14,917 nucleotides of DNA from Candidatus Altimarinota bacterium (GTDB lineage Bacteria > Patescibacteriota > Gracilibacteria > BD1-5 > UBA2023), in contig SSGK01000038.1 in assembly GCA_008015855.1 (NCBI GenBank), positions 1 to 14,917 of the forward strand, read 5' to 3'. Of this stretch, positions 1-7,593 are shown in pieces (position 1 is the first letter of the stretch; every line of letters begins with the position of its first letter). The notes under the pieces were generated by a model that ran no database searches, was not told the origin of the DNA, and was given only the letters and a program-made list of their open reading frames with translations. Made by a program: the position numbers and the translations under genes.

Positions 1-194
1 ATTCCACCAAGCATTGCTCCAGCAATTACATACAGATAATATTCCTCCTTTTGTCATTTTTTAAAAGGATTAGGAATTTCTCATTGCTTAAAAATCTTTT
101 TATAGAAATACCAAGTTGCAAAGAATGCAGTAATATATCCTGCAAGATCGTAGAGAATTTTTATATGCCAATAGGCAAAATCAAAAGTATCCAT
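1..194 (-). CDS. Membrane protein, Lgt-like (prolipoprotein diacylglyceryl transferase family?), 3' end cut by window
   Basis: Read leftward from ATG 194-192 with TGA as Gly, the frame stays open to the window edge (64 codons seen, two in-frame TGAs). The visible part has a short amphipathic start, a hydrophobic segment around residues 10-27 (ILYDLAGYITAFFATWYF), a charged cytoplasmic-looking stretch rich in Lys, then a second hydrophobic segment beginning YYLYVIAGAMLGG. This order, with a Tyr-x-Leu-Ala-Gly first helix and a Gly-Ala-Met-Leu-Gly second helix, resembles the N-terminus of Lgt, the inner-membrane enzyme that transfers diacylglycerol to the lipobox cysteine. The key catalytic Arg/His region lies outside the window, so the name is tentative. 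An in-frame TAA lies shortly upstream, so ATG 194 is the first usable Met. No Shine-Dalgarno precedes it, but a TAATAA box sits 9 nt upstream, compatible with a leaderless transcript. Confidence 0.45.
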
Positions 195-311
195 GAAATT
201 TGTTTATTATTAGAAAGTATATGGAAAATAAATTATTTTCCATTTTTTTGTCACCTCTTTTCAATATAATCGTCTTATGTTTCGATAGCGCTTGTCACTT
301 ACTGATATCGT
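195..311. promoter_or_regulatory. Divergent intergenic region between Lgt-like gene and sigma factor gene
   Basis: This AT-rich spacer separates two divergent genes. On the plus strand TATAAT at 265-270 is a perfect -10 box about 41 nt before the sigma factor ATG; no convincing -35 is seen at 16-18 nt. On the minus strand a TAATAA box lies 9 nt before ATG 194. A minus-strand AGAGGTGA about 6 nt before an ATG at 243-241 looks like a ribosome binding site but leads into a 47-codon frame overlapping the Lgt-like gene out of frame. Confidence 0.45.
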
Positions 312-881
312 ATGATTTCCTCTTCTCTTGAAAGAGTCAAAAATGGCGATCTAGAAGCCTTTTCTGCTCTCTATGACTTTTCGTATAATCGTGTGTATGC
401 ATCGATTTTTCATCGAACCCTCGATGTATCACTCACAGAAGATATTGTTTCTGAGGTCTATATGAAGGCGATTAAAAATCTAAAATCTTTAAAAGCCCAG
501 TCAGAATGAGAATTTATAACATGGATGCTTCGAATCGCATATACACATCTTGTTGATACGATGCGTGCAAAAAAAGAGGAGACATCGCTTGATGAGATGG
601 TGCATGATCCATGATATGAGCTTTCTCATGCTGAAGATATCGACAATAGGGGTTCACTTGAAGAGATTCTTTCATTCATGGAAACACTTCCAGAAAGAGA
701 TCGAATGATTCTTACTTTGCGAATATGGGATGATTGTAGTTATGAGGAGATTTCTCATATTACATGAGAAAAGGTTGATAACTGTAAGAAGATTGTTTCC
801 AGAACACTTGCAAAAATTAGTGCAAATGTGGCCCATATGTTTATTATTTCACTTATTCTTTCATATGTCTCACACAGATAA
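312..881 (+). CDS. ECF-like RNA polymerase sigma factor (189 aa)
   Basis: Small sigma-70 family protein that would direct RNA polymerase to a limited set of promoters. Region 2 is seen as FSALYDFSYNRVYASIFHRT and, after a TGA-encoded Gly at residue 66, EFITWMLRIAYTHLVDTMR, typical of region 2.3/2.4. Region 4 is the C-terminal part beginning LPERDRMILTLRIW and continuing SYEEISHITGEKVDNCKK, a helix-turn-helix in which a TGA-encoded Gly sits in the turn where ECF factors usually have Gly. Three TGAs are read as Gly (codons starting 507, about 615 and about 765); with TGA as stop only 65 residues would be made, ending inside region 2. The stop is TAA at 879-881. The 3' end overlaps the next gene by 17 nt, suggesting coupled translation with its regulator. 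No Shine-Dalgarno is seen before ATG 312. Confidence 0.88.
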
Positions 882-2307
882 GGATATCCTTGAAGAGTTA
901 TACCGCCTAGAACCAAAGCTTAAGGAGAATGAGTCAGCTATCTTAGAGATACTTGCTAAAATGCGAACAATAAAGCCTGAGATTATGATGAATGAAGATT
1001 TTCGAGAGACATTAAAATCTGAAATAATGGCACAACTTCGTTCTCAACAGAAAATCGCTTCGAAGTTATTTTCATTTCATTTTTCTCTCCCAATTATCTC
1101 CACCGCTTTTGCTTGTTTACTTATAGGAGTATTTATATCGGAGCTTCCTATTTCGCTTTTCTATAAAAATCCCTCATTCGTTCCTCAGATTATCGAAATA
1201 GATACACCTTTTTCAGGTGATACGCTCCAATATTCACGACCAGCACCAGCAGTAAATCAACCAATGGCGCTTGCATGAAATGCTACTATGATGAAGGCTG
1301 AATGAGATCGAATGATACTTCCGGTTGAACAATTTCCATTTTTTACATATGTATATACCGGAAGTATCCCCGAATATACTGGATCACTGGATGTGTATAA
1401 GAGAAATGTTGTTACCTTTTCACAAGGAGAACTTTCTTCATTTTTTGAGAAATTCCGTGTTGATGGAATCAATTTCGATGCCTTTGATGAATTTGATGTG
1501 ACAAATATTTCCCTTGCTGAAAAAAGAGCACAGGGATATATCCTAAATATTGATTTTGCCAATGGTAATATTATGCTTTCAAAAAATTGGGATACATGGC
1601 AAGCTCCTTGTGTTGATGGGAATTGTCCATTGCCTCTTCCACTCAAGGAATCAGATATTCCATCCGATGAAGAACTCATAAAGATTGGAAATGAATTTCT
1701 CGAAAAATATGGTTTGTCTGATTTTTGTATGAGAAGCCCTCAGAGTGATATAAACTGGAGAATATACTATGCAGAGGCAAAGAAGATATCTCCATCTACA
1801 GCGCAAGTTCCAGAAGAGATATCCCTTGTTTATCCGCAAATGATTGATGCAACGAGAATCTATGAAGAATATGGAACATATAAATGACTCACTCTTTCGA
1901 TAGATGTTCGATCTAAGAAAGTGGCAACACTTTTTGGTTTTGAGAAGCAATCCCTTATAAAATGAAAATACAGCGAACCGACGGATAAAGATACAATCGA
2001 GAAAATCATCCGATTCGGTTGACGCTATGAGATGGATGCTATGAGTGGACAAGTTCAAAAACAAATTACCTTGGGCGATCCAACTCTTTGATATGTTCGT
2101 CTTTGGGGAGAGTGATATGATAATGGACGCGGAAGGGAGTTCTATGTTCCTGCATATGTGTTTCCAATTACCCGAGAAGAGGATAGGAAAGAAACAGGAA
2201 GACAAAATATCATCGTTCCTCTCGTAAAGGATTTTGCCTCATTTTATCCATTGAACACTGTTGGAAATGAGGTTCCTCCAACTCCTACTCCACTCATGGT
2301 GCAATAA
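865..2307 (+). CDS. Membrane-anchored partner of the sigma factor, probable anti-sigma (480 aa)
   Basis: Starts inside the sigma gene and runs 480 codons to TAA, with seven in-frame TGAs (1276, 1309, 1885, 1963, 2020, 2089, 2113). Residues 1-70 are charged, helical and cytoplasmic-looking; residues about 73-91 (SLPIISTAFACLLIGVFIS) form one membrane span; residues about 100-480 would lie outside. The outer part is rich in Tyr, Asp and Gly and is not a domain I recognise; the tail is Pro-rich (PPTPTP). Gene order sigma then single-span protein with a short N-terminal cytoplasmic region is the usual arrangement for ECF sigma/anti-sigma pairs, so an anti-sigma role is inferred from position and topology. 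The zinc-binding His-x3-Cys-x2-Cys motif of ZAS anti-sigmas is absent. Start choice: the ATG at 865 is the first Met that avoids running deep into the sigma gene, and no Shine-Dalgarno is visible. Confidence 0.72.
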
Positions 2308-2313
2308 GTAACT

Positions 2314-2341
2314 TTGACAATAGATATTATTTATATATAAA
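2314..2341 (+). promoter_or_regulatory. Probable promoter of threonine synthase gene
   Basis: A perfect -35 TTGACA at 2314-2319 is followed after 16 nt by TATAAA at 2336-2341. The predicted start point near 2348 would fall in the left arm of the adjacent hairpin, so promoter and upstream terminator overlap. Confidence 0.55.
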
Positions 2342-2377
2342 ATATCCAATCCTTTTCAAATCCGGATTGGATATTTT
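2339..2377 (+). terminator. Terminator-like hairpin after the sigma/anti-sigma pair
   Basis: Perfect 14-bp inverted repeat: AAAATATCCAATCC at 2339-2352 pairs with GGATTGGATATTTT at 2364-2377, with an 11-nt loop, and ends in TTTT. It lies 31 nt after the TAA of the upstream gene. It overlaps the -10 region of the promoter for the next gene. Confidence 0.7.
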
Positions 2378-2390
2378 CAAACACATACAC

Positions 2391-2396
2391 AAGGAG
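2391..2396 (+). promoter_or_regulatory. Shine-Dalgarno of threonine synthase gene
   Basis: AAGGAG, 7 nt before ATG 2404. It is notable because it is the only strong, correctly placed Shine-Dalgarno upstream of a confident gene in this window; the native genes around it lack one. Confidence 0.75.
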
Positions 2397-2403
2397 TATT
2401 TCC

Positions 2404-3969
2404 ATGTATTACATCAGCACTCGCGGTCAATCCCCGAAGGCTCGTTTCTCTGATATCCTCCTCGCGGGCCTTGCTCCCGATGGTGGACTTTACTTGCCGG
2501 AAACATATCCTCAGGTTTCAAAGGAACAGCTGAAAGCATGGAGGCAACTCTCCTATGCAGATCTGGCCTTTGAAATTCTGTCGCTCTATACCGACGACAT
2601 TCCTGCAGAAGATCTCCGTGCACTGTGTCACAAGACATATCAATCTGAAGTTTTCGGGAATATGGATCCAACCCATGCTCCGTACTATCCGATTGATGGG
2701 ACTGTTTCTGATATTACCCCACTCACATGGCTTGAGCCCGGCTTCTCTCGTTCGCGTACGAAGCCGGATGCGGGGATTGCATTGCTCGGGCTATCGAATG
2801 GCCCAACACTTGCTTTCAAGGATATTGCTTTGCAATTGGTTGGGAATCTCTTCGAATATGTTCTGGATAAACGTGGGGATACTCTCACGATACTCGGCGC
2901 AACATCTGGCGATACTGGTTCAGCTGCGGAATATGCACTCCGTGGCAAGAAGGGGATTGAGGTTTTTATGCTTTCCCCCTTCAATGCTGGTATGTCTGCT
3001 TTTCAGGCGGCGCAGATGTATTCTCTTACCGATGACAACATTCATAACGTCGCTATCCATGGGATGTTTGATGATGCTCAGGATATTGTGAAAGCGATTT
3101 CTGGCGATGCTGAATTTAAAAATCAGTATCGCATCGGTGCGGTGAATTCCATTAACTGGGCTCGAATCGTTGCTCAGGTGGTCTACTATTTCAAGGCCTA
3201 TCTGGCAGCAACCGAGAATGAGGAAGATGAGGTTTCGTTCATTATTCCCTCTGGAAACTTTGGGAATTCATGCGCTGGGCATATCGCTCACATGATGGGT
3301 CTTCCCATCGATAATCTCGTGGTTGCCACCAATGAAAATGACGTGCTCGTGGAGTTCTTCAAGACGGGTCGTTATGCTCCGAGGAAAAAGGCACGCATTA
3401 CCTCGAGTCCTTCGATGGATATCACAAAGGCCTCGAACTTTGAGCGCTTTGTCTACGATATGGTCGGAAGAAATAGCACGATTACTCGCGAGCTGTTTGA
3501 ATCCCTCGCCACAAGCGGTGAATTCAATCTTTCTGCCAATCTTGCTGCATCGAAGTATCGTTTCTTGACGGAACAAAGCAGTGATGCCGAGCGAATGCAG
3601 GCGATAGAGCTTGTGTATGAAAAACACAAACTCCTCATCGACCCGCACACGGCTGATGCCTATGTTGCATTTGGTAAGCTGGTAAATGATGATTGGCTTG
3701 GTGGCGTGCTGATTATCCTCGAGACGGCTCAGGCATGTAAATTCGATCAGTTCGTCTATGATGCAACTGGGGCAGAAGCTGTTCGCCCCGAGGCACTGCG
3801 CAACATCGAAGACTTGCCACAACGAGTGACGGTTATTCATCCGGAGGTTTCGGAAGTGAAGCGGCTCATTCGTGAGGCGTATGAAGACAAAAATACATCT
3901 TCCTGAAGAAAGGCAGGAATCATTCGTAGATATGAGGTAGTATTCTCGTATCACGTACAATCAAAATAG
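2404..3969 (+). CDS. thrC: Threonine synthase, probably horizontally acquired; original stop TGA read through
   Basis: PLP-dependent enzyme converting O-phosphohomoserine to threonine and phosphate (EC 4.2.3.1). Residues 1-100 match the N-terminal domain (YYISTRGQ, PDGGLYLPE). The PLP lysine is K139 in SNGPTLAFKD; TSGDTGSAA at 167-175 and PSGNFGN near 282-288 are the conserved PLP-binding loops. The first 500 codons have no TGA; all of about 32 glycines are GGN. GC is about 50% in lines I counted against about 35% in the neighbours, and Arg is mostly CGT/CGC rather than AGA/CGA. A standard-code reading ends at TGA 3904-3906 (500 aa), a natural length. With UGA as Gly the protein gains 21 residues (Gly plus RKAGIIRRYEVVFSYHVQSK) and ends at TAG 3967-3969, inside the terminator stem. 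No other threonine pathway gene is seen here. The function is near certain; the real C-terminus is not. Confidence 0.93.
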
Positions 3970-3992
3970 GAGATTCCATCTCCTATTTTTTT
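3964..3992. terminator. Bidirectional terminator between thrC and alkD-like gene
   Basis: Perfect 10-bp stem AAATAGGAGA (3964-3973) with TCTCCTATTT (3979-3988), 5-nt loop, followed by T's to 3992. It sits between convergent genes and has a run of A's on the other side, so it can serve both strands. The read-through stop of thrC lies in the left arm and the alkD-like stop (3991) touches the right end. Confidence 0.85.
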
Positions 3993-4704
3993 ATTTCCCG
4001 AGGTTCATATAGTGCGCTCTTTTATCCTGGGAAAGTCGTTCGATAGCATATCGAAGCATTGTACGAGGCATAGAGTGTGTGTATGTATCGAGAAAATCAC
4101 AGAGCCTTTCTTCGCTTACTCGCTTTCCTGCTTCACGGAGCATCCATCCACAAGCTTTATGCATAAGATCATGGGGATGATTGAGGAAATGTGGAACAAG
4201 AAAGAATATAAGATGGTCATTACCATTTTTTATCTGATAAAAACTCGCGACTACGATAATTCGTTGTATCCAGAGATTAGGACTTGTGATACATTTTTCT
4301 ATAAAAATAACACGTTCTTCGTGTGTAAGAGATTCAATATAAGCGCCGATGATATCAGGAGCGGAGGTGTCTACGAGATCCCAATTATTAATTCATTGAA
4401 CATGTTCCATATAAAATTCTCCCAATTCCTTGATGGGGTATCGTTTTTTCTTTGCGAATAGAACAAGCATATGGAGTCATGCAAGACGTTCTTCATGATA
4501 CTCTGAAGAGAGGAGTATACTTATATCTGAGAGTTTTGTGGTTGTAGAAAAAGATTGTACTATTTTTCTTGTCTCTGGAACGGTTACACCAAGAAATACA
4601 TCTCACTCCCCATATTCACCTGGTCATGTCTTGAAAAACCGAAGGGCTCAGAGGGCTTTTTCTGTATTTCACTTTTTTCTTAATTCGTTTTGGATGGGAA
4701 GCAT
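3991..4704 (-). CDS. AlkD-like DNA alkylation repair protein (237 aa)
   Basis: HEAT-like-repeat DNA glycosylase of the AlkC/AlkD family, which removes N3/N7-alkylated purines in the cytoplasm. Seen: ALRFFKTGPGEYGEGDVFLG at residues 18-39 (the family's N-terminal signature), NNWDLVD with W108 and D112 matching the catalytic Trp/Asp of characterised AlkD, HPHDLMHKACGWMLRE around 176-191 with W187, and MPRTMLRYAIE near the end. Length 237 is normal. Six of its 15 glycines are TGA, including three within the N-terminal signature and the Gly before NNWDLVD, so the code-25 reading is strongly supported. Start ATG 4704 lies 4 nt after the TAG of the hydrolase gene upstream, with no Shine-Dalgarno, which implies coupled translation as last gene of a three-gene operon. 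TAA stop. Confidence 0.92.
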
Positions 4705-4708
4705 AATG

Positions 4709-5482
4709 CTAATAGATGAAATTATTGATTTCTTGAAGTGCGCCCGAATAGGAGAGTATAGAATTGTGAGTGGCTCATTTTATGTGCACCACATTCTTTT
4801 CTGTTTGAGTAGCATTTATAAGTTCCTGAGAGTGTCAATAAGGAATAACAGAATCATTTTCAGCAATAATGAAAAGTACTTTCCCTGTATATCCCTGAAT
4901 AATTTGTTGGGTATTGAATTTATGTTTCAGAAGAATGGATATTGGAAAGTAAGGGTAGTTTGCTTTTGCAAGTGACTCCATAGAGTTATACGGAGTAATG
5001 AGTACGAGTTTTTGAATTTGCCTTTTGGTTGCTAAATATGATGCAATTCCGGTTCAAAGACTTCTCCCTACGATAACAGTTTTATCAGGAAAAATGAGTC
5101 AGGATGCAATCATGGAATCATATATAAATAACGCATCTTGAAACAACTTCTCTTCTGAGGGTTTTCATCCACTTTTTCCATATGATCGATAATTGAAAGC
5201 GATTGTATTTCATGAAAAGATATTCCTCCCAAAAATGCCCCGTACATCTTCTGCATTTCATCCAAAATACAGAGTGGTCATAGCACTTCCAATGTCCTTC
5301 TTATATCATGATAATTGAATTCCCTCTGTTTCTAATGTGATTTCTTGAACGGAAGAAGGGAGTGATATATCACTATTTTTTGCGCCTAGAAAAATAATAT
5401 CTTCCTGAGAACGATATAGGAAAATGCAGGCTACTATATATAGCATGATTGCGATTCACAGGAAGAAAATAAGGTATTTCAT
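4709..5482 (-). CDS. Alpha/beta hydrolase with N-terminal membrane anchor (257 aa)
   Basis: Serine hydrolase of the alpha/beta fold, closest in look to the FrsA/BEM46-type family; substrate unknown. Residues 3-23 (YLIFFLGIAIMLYIVACIFL) form a membrane anchor. The oxyanion-side motif YFGGN is at 72-76, FNYRSYGKSGG at 96-106, the nucleophile elbow VGRSLGTG at 138-145 with S141, a catalytic Asp candidate D210 in AENDSVIP, and a catalytic His H239 in GATHNS. Nine TGAs are read as Gly, among them the Gly after Ser-Leu in the nucleophile elbow and the Gly in GATHN, which are structurally required. Start ATG 5482 follows the TAG of the upstream secreted-protein gene by 3 nt; stop TAG is 4 nt before the alkD-like ATG. 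The spacing indicates a single operon. Confidence 0.9.
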
Positions 5483-5485
5483 ATT

Positions 5486-6124
5486 CTAAAATAATCAAAA
5501 GAGCCAATCAAGCCATTCCAGGATTTTATCTAGCAACCAAAAACCGGTCGTTGATTTTTGTACATCGTTTGTCATTCCAGGTTGCAATGATTCAGTTTGA
5601 GATACTACTTCTTTAAATCGTGTTTCAAATTTTTCACACGTTGGATAGCGTTCTTCGAGTTTACGGATCCAATCGGATTCGCTTCATTCAATGAATACAT
5701 CTAAAAGCGATTTAGCCTGATATCCACAACCACTTCACTTTTCTTTATTCCACCCCATAATAGTGCCATATCTCTTTCATAGAGAGAGGGAATTGTCCTT
5801 GCAAGTGAGAGTGGTAATATGAAAGATGCTATATTTCTCAGGAAATCATCCATCTTGTGCATCAGAAAGGGCAATAATTGTTTCTCCTGTTCCGATATCG
5901 GGAAATGCTGTATCTGAATAATTATTCCATTCCCAAGTGAGTGGTGAGACGTATGGAGTAGTCCGAAATGGAAAGTCGTACTTTTTAAAATGAAGGAATA
6001 CTTCCGTCCCACTTCGAGTAATAGTATCAATCTTCCCAACCATCACTTCACTTGGCATGGGTGGCATGCAAGCAATGGAAAGAGTTGGAAAAAGAAAAAT
6101 GAGAAAAAAAAGGAGTGTGCGCAT
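5486..6124 (-). CDS. Secreted or lipid-anchored protein of unknown function (212 aa)
   Basis: First gene of the hydrolase/alkD-like operon. Residues 1-19 (MRTLLFFLIFLFPTLSIAC) are a signal peptide ending at a Cys; LSIAC is close to, but not a standard, lipobox. The mature part is about 190 residues with four more motifs containing Cys or Gly-rich turns (TLTCKDNS, SGCGYQAK, YPTCEKFE), suggesting disulphides or metal binding, and ends in an aromatic hydrophobic stretch (FWLLDKILEWLDWLFGLF). I do not recognise the family. Five TGAs are read as Gly. An in-frame ATG 51 nt further upstream (6175) exists, but it would place the terminator hairpin inside the coding sequence and put extra residues before a good signal peptide, so ATG 6124 is preferred. 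Stop TAG. Confidence 0.68.
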
Positions 6125-6167
6125 AAAAAAAGATATATCCACCAGTATAGGAAATATATCTTTTTTT
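6125..6167 (-). terminator. Strong hairpin ending directly at the ATG of the secreted-protein gene
   Basis: Perfect 14-bp inverted repeat: AAAAAAAGATATAT at 6125-6138 and ATATATCTTTTTTT at 6154-6167, 15-nt loop. On the minus strand its T-run abuts ATG 6124. It begins 9 nt after the TAA of the gene at 6177-6716, so it looks like that gene's terminator, yet it leaves no room for a separate leader before the next gene. Confidence 0.75.
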
Positions 6168-6176
6168 AAAAACAAA

Positions 6177-6716
6177 TTATTGAACTCGTACCAATTGAGG
6201 TTGCATCATTTCTTTCATATATCATTGAAGCACCGTTCAGCAGTGTTTTGTAGAGACAATAAGTGCATCACAGAATTCTACATCTTTTATATCGTGCATC
6301 TGCTTTGATGCTTCATAGTAATAGTTTTGTGCAATTGAGAGAGGATTGGCGATATCTGGACGTTCTCAGAGTACATGTATGAGAAAGTGTTGATTTCCTG
6401 CTTCCATAAAACTCCTTTTTCGTGCATAATCTTCATGTGGATGAAAGCTAGAATCATCTTCGAGATGACTTGCAACGAGGAGGGAAAAATATTCTGCTGC
6501 GGTATAGAGTGGAAGGTGGATGAGTCCATCATTTTTTGCAGTAAATATCTCATTCATCATCATGGTTTGATGATCATCATAGGTTATCTCTTCTGGATTC
6601 TTTGCAAGAAGTCCTTGTAATCGAGTTTGGATTGAGTCAAGAAGCCTTTTGAGCTGTATCGTTTGTTCGATAGTGCTTTGTTCTTCAGCTGAGCGGAGTG
6701 GTATAATTTCTGACAT
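6177..6716 (-). CDS. Unknown protein, probably cytoplasmic (179 aa)
   Basis: I do not recognise this protein. The N-terminal third is helical and charged (EEQSTIEQTIQLKRLLDSIQ), followed by a His/Met/Asp-rich part (DDHQTMMMNE), PLYTAAEYFSLLVASHLEDD and a segment with several His and Cys residues (HPHEDYARKR, VEFCDALIVSTKHCGTV). No signal peptide or membrane span. Three TGAs are read as Gly; a standard-code reading would stop at residue 116. The start ATG follows the previous gene's TAA by about 10 nt of CCCCCTTCTT, which is the opposite of a Shine-Dalgarno, so expression probably depends on coupling with the upstream gene. Stop TAA. Confidence 0.7.
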
Positions 6717-6726
6717 AAGAAGGGGG

Positions 6727-7176
6727 TTATGCTATGTAAGTGGGGATATTTCTCAGGCTTGGGATAGTAAGATGGAGAACATAGGAGGAATCTCCATCGG
6801 GTTGGACAGTATCAACGGTTACAGCATAAACAGTTTCAGTTCCTGCTTCATCGAGTACAAGTTTTACTGTTTTTCCATCAAGATCACAGAGTGAGAGGAT
6901 GCTCCGCACCTTTCATTGGACAATAAACATAGGGAAAGTGGCACAGACTCACCAACCATGAAACCATTCCACGTTCTCTCCATTATATAATTCAAAGCTA
7001 AGGATTTTCCTTTCTGACATACTATAGAGTGCTGATTGTGAATTATCAATGGAGCGGAGCACGAGAAATTCTCGCTCACTCCCATCAACTTCAGGAATTT
7101 TAATAGTTCCAGTAATTTTTGCGTTGTATTTTTCTTCTATTGTTTGTGGTGTCCTTCTTTGATTCAGTTCTTCCAT
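6727..7176 (-). CDS. Unknown beta-rich protein (149 aa)
   Basis: First of a two-gene unit with the 179-residue protein. No family recognised. The sequence alternates short hydrophobic and polar stretches (REFLVLRSID, KTVKLVLDEA, ETVYAVTVDTV, SSYVLHLTIPS), pointing to a mostly beta protein without signal peptide or membrane span. Two TGAs are read as Gly, at the junction FHGWG-VCATF and in VQGKV; the piece after the second TGA is in the same frame and shares composition, so one gene is more likely than two. Start ATG 7176 has no Shine-Dalgarno; a TATAAA box ends 9 nt upstream. Stop TAA. Confidence 0.68.
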
Positions 7177-7185
7177 TGTTGCTAA

Positions 7186-7191
7186 TTTATA
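7186..7191 (-). promoter_or_regulatory. -10 box of a probable leaderless transcript (149 aa gene)
   Basis: TATAAA on the minus strand, 9 nt before ATG 7176, leaving the transcription start at or very near the ATG. No clear -35. Confidence 0.4.
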
Positions 7192-7237
7192 TATAGATTG
7201 TATAATATAGTATTTTTAAGGAAATCAAGAGAAAATA

Positions 7238-7267
7238 AAAAAGACTTTCCATCATGAAAGTCTTTTT
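7238..7267. terminator. Terminator after the Gly/Arg-rich small protein gene
   Basis: Perfect 12-bp stem AAAAAGACTTTC (7238-7249) and GAAAGTCTTTTT (7256-7267) with a 6-nt loop. It lies 13 nt past the TAA of the gene at 7281-7499. T-runs on both strands allow it to act both ways. Confidence 0.8.
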
Positions 7268-7280
7268 CGTGTATGTAAGA

Positions 7281-7499
7281 TTATCTTCCGCGACCCGCAG
7301 CACGTCATGGACGTTGCTTATTAGGAGGATTAAAGTTGGTTGCTCATTTTCCAAACTTGCTTCCATTTTGGAATCATCCAGGTCAAAATCGTGAAACCTT
7401 TTGTGCAACAGGAGGTACTTTATGTGCTTCAGGGTGAGTTTCTTCGGTAGATGATAGTTCAGGATTTTCATCCTCTGTATTTTGAGTATCTTGTGACAT
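7281..7499 (-). CDS. Small acidic-head, Gly/Arg-rich-tail protein (72 aa)
   Basis: Residues 1-25 are acidic and disordered-looking (SQDTQNTEDENPELSSTEE); residues 36-72 are Gly-, Asn- and Arg-rich (RFGPGGFQNGSKFG, then RPGRAAGRGR at the end). Such RGG-like tails commonly bind RNA or single-stranded nucleic acid, which is inference here. Four of its glycines are TGA, so it is invisible as an ORF under the standard code. It has its own promoter (-35 TTGCAA, -10 TATAAT) and its own terminator, which supports it being a real, separately expressed gene. No Shine-Dalgarno precedes ATG 7499. Stop TAA. Confidence 0.7.
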
Positions 7500-7522
7500 A
7501 GTGTATATATTAAGGTAGGGAA

Positions 7523-7550
7523 ATTATATCTATGTTCTATTTGTTTGCAA
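7523..7550 (-). promoter_or_regulatory. Promoter of the 72 aa gene
   Basis: On the minus strand TTGCAA (7550-7545) and a perfect TATAAT (7528-7523) with a 16-nt spacer, about 24 nt upstream of ATG 7499. Confidence 0.6.
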
Positions 7551-7564
7551 GAACATCATAGAAA

Positions 7565-7593
7565 AATCCAGCAAATCGCTGGATTATTTTTTT
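7565..7593. terminator. Terminator overlapping the stop of the 92 aa gene
   Basis: Stem AATCCAGC (7565-7572) and GCTGGATT (7578-7585), 5-nt loop, with T-runs outside both arms. On the minus strand the TAA (7586-7584) of the 92-residue gene lies in the stem. Confidence 0.75.

Noticed and set aside
730..864. Longer N-terminus for the anti-sigma candidate starting at ATG 730
   Set aside because: It would overlap the sigma region 4 coding sequence in another frame for 150 nt with no conserved content; ATG 865 gives a typical small overlap.
4012..4975. Plus-strand ORFs of 149 and 145 residues
   Set aside because: They are shadows of the AlkD-like and hydrolase genes on the minus strand, which have clear motifs.
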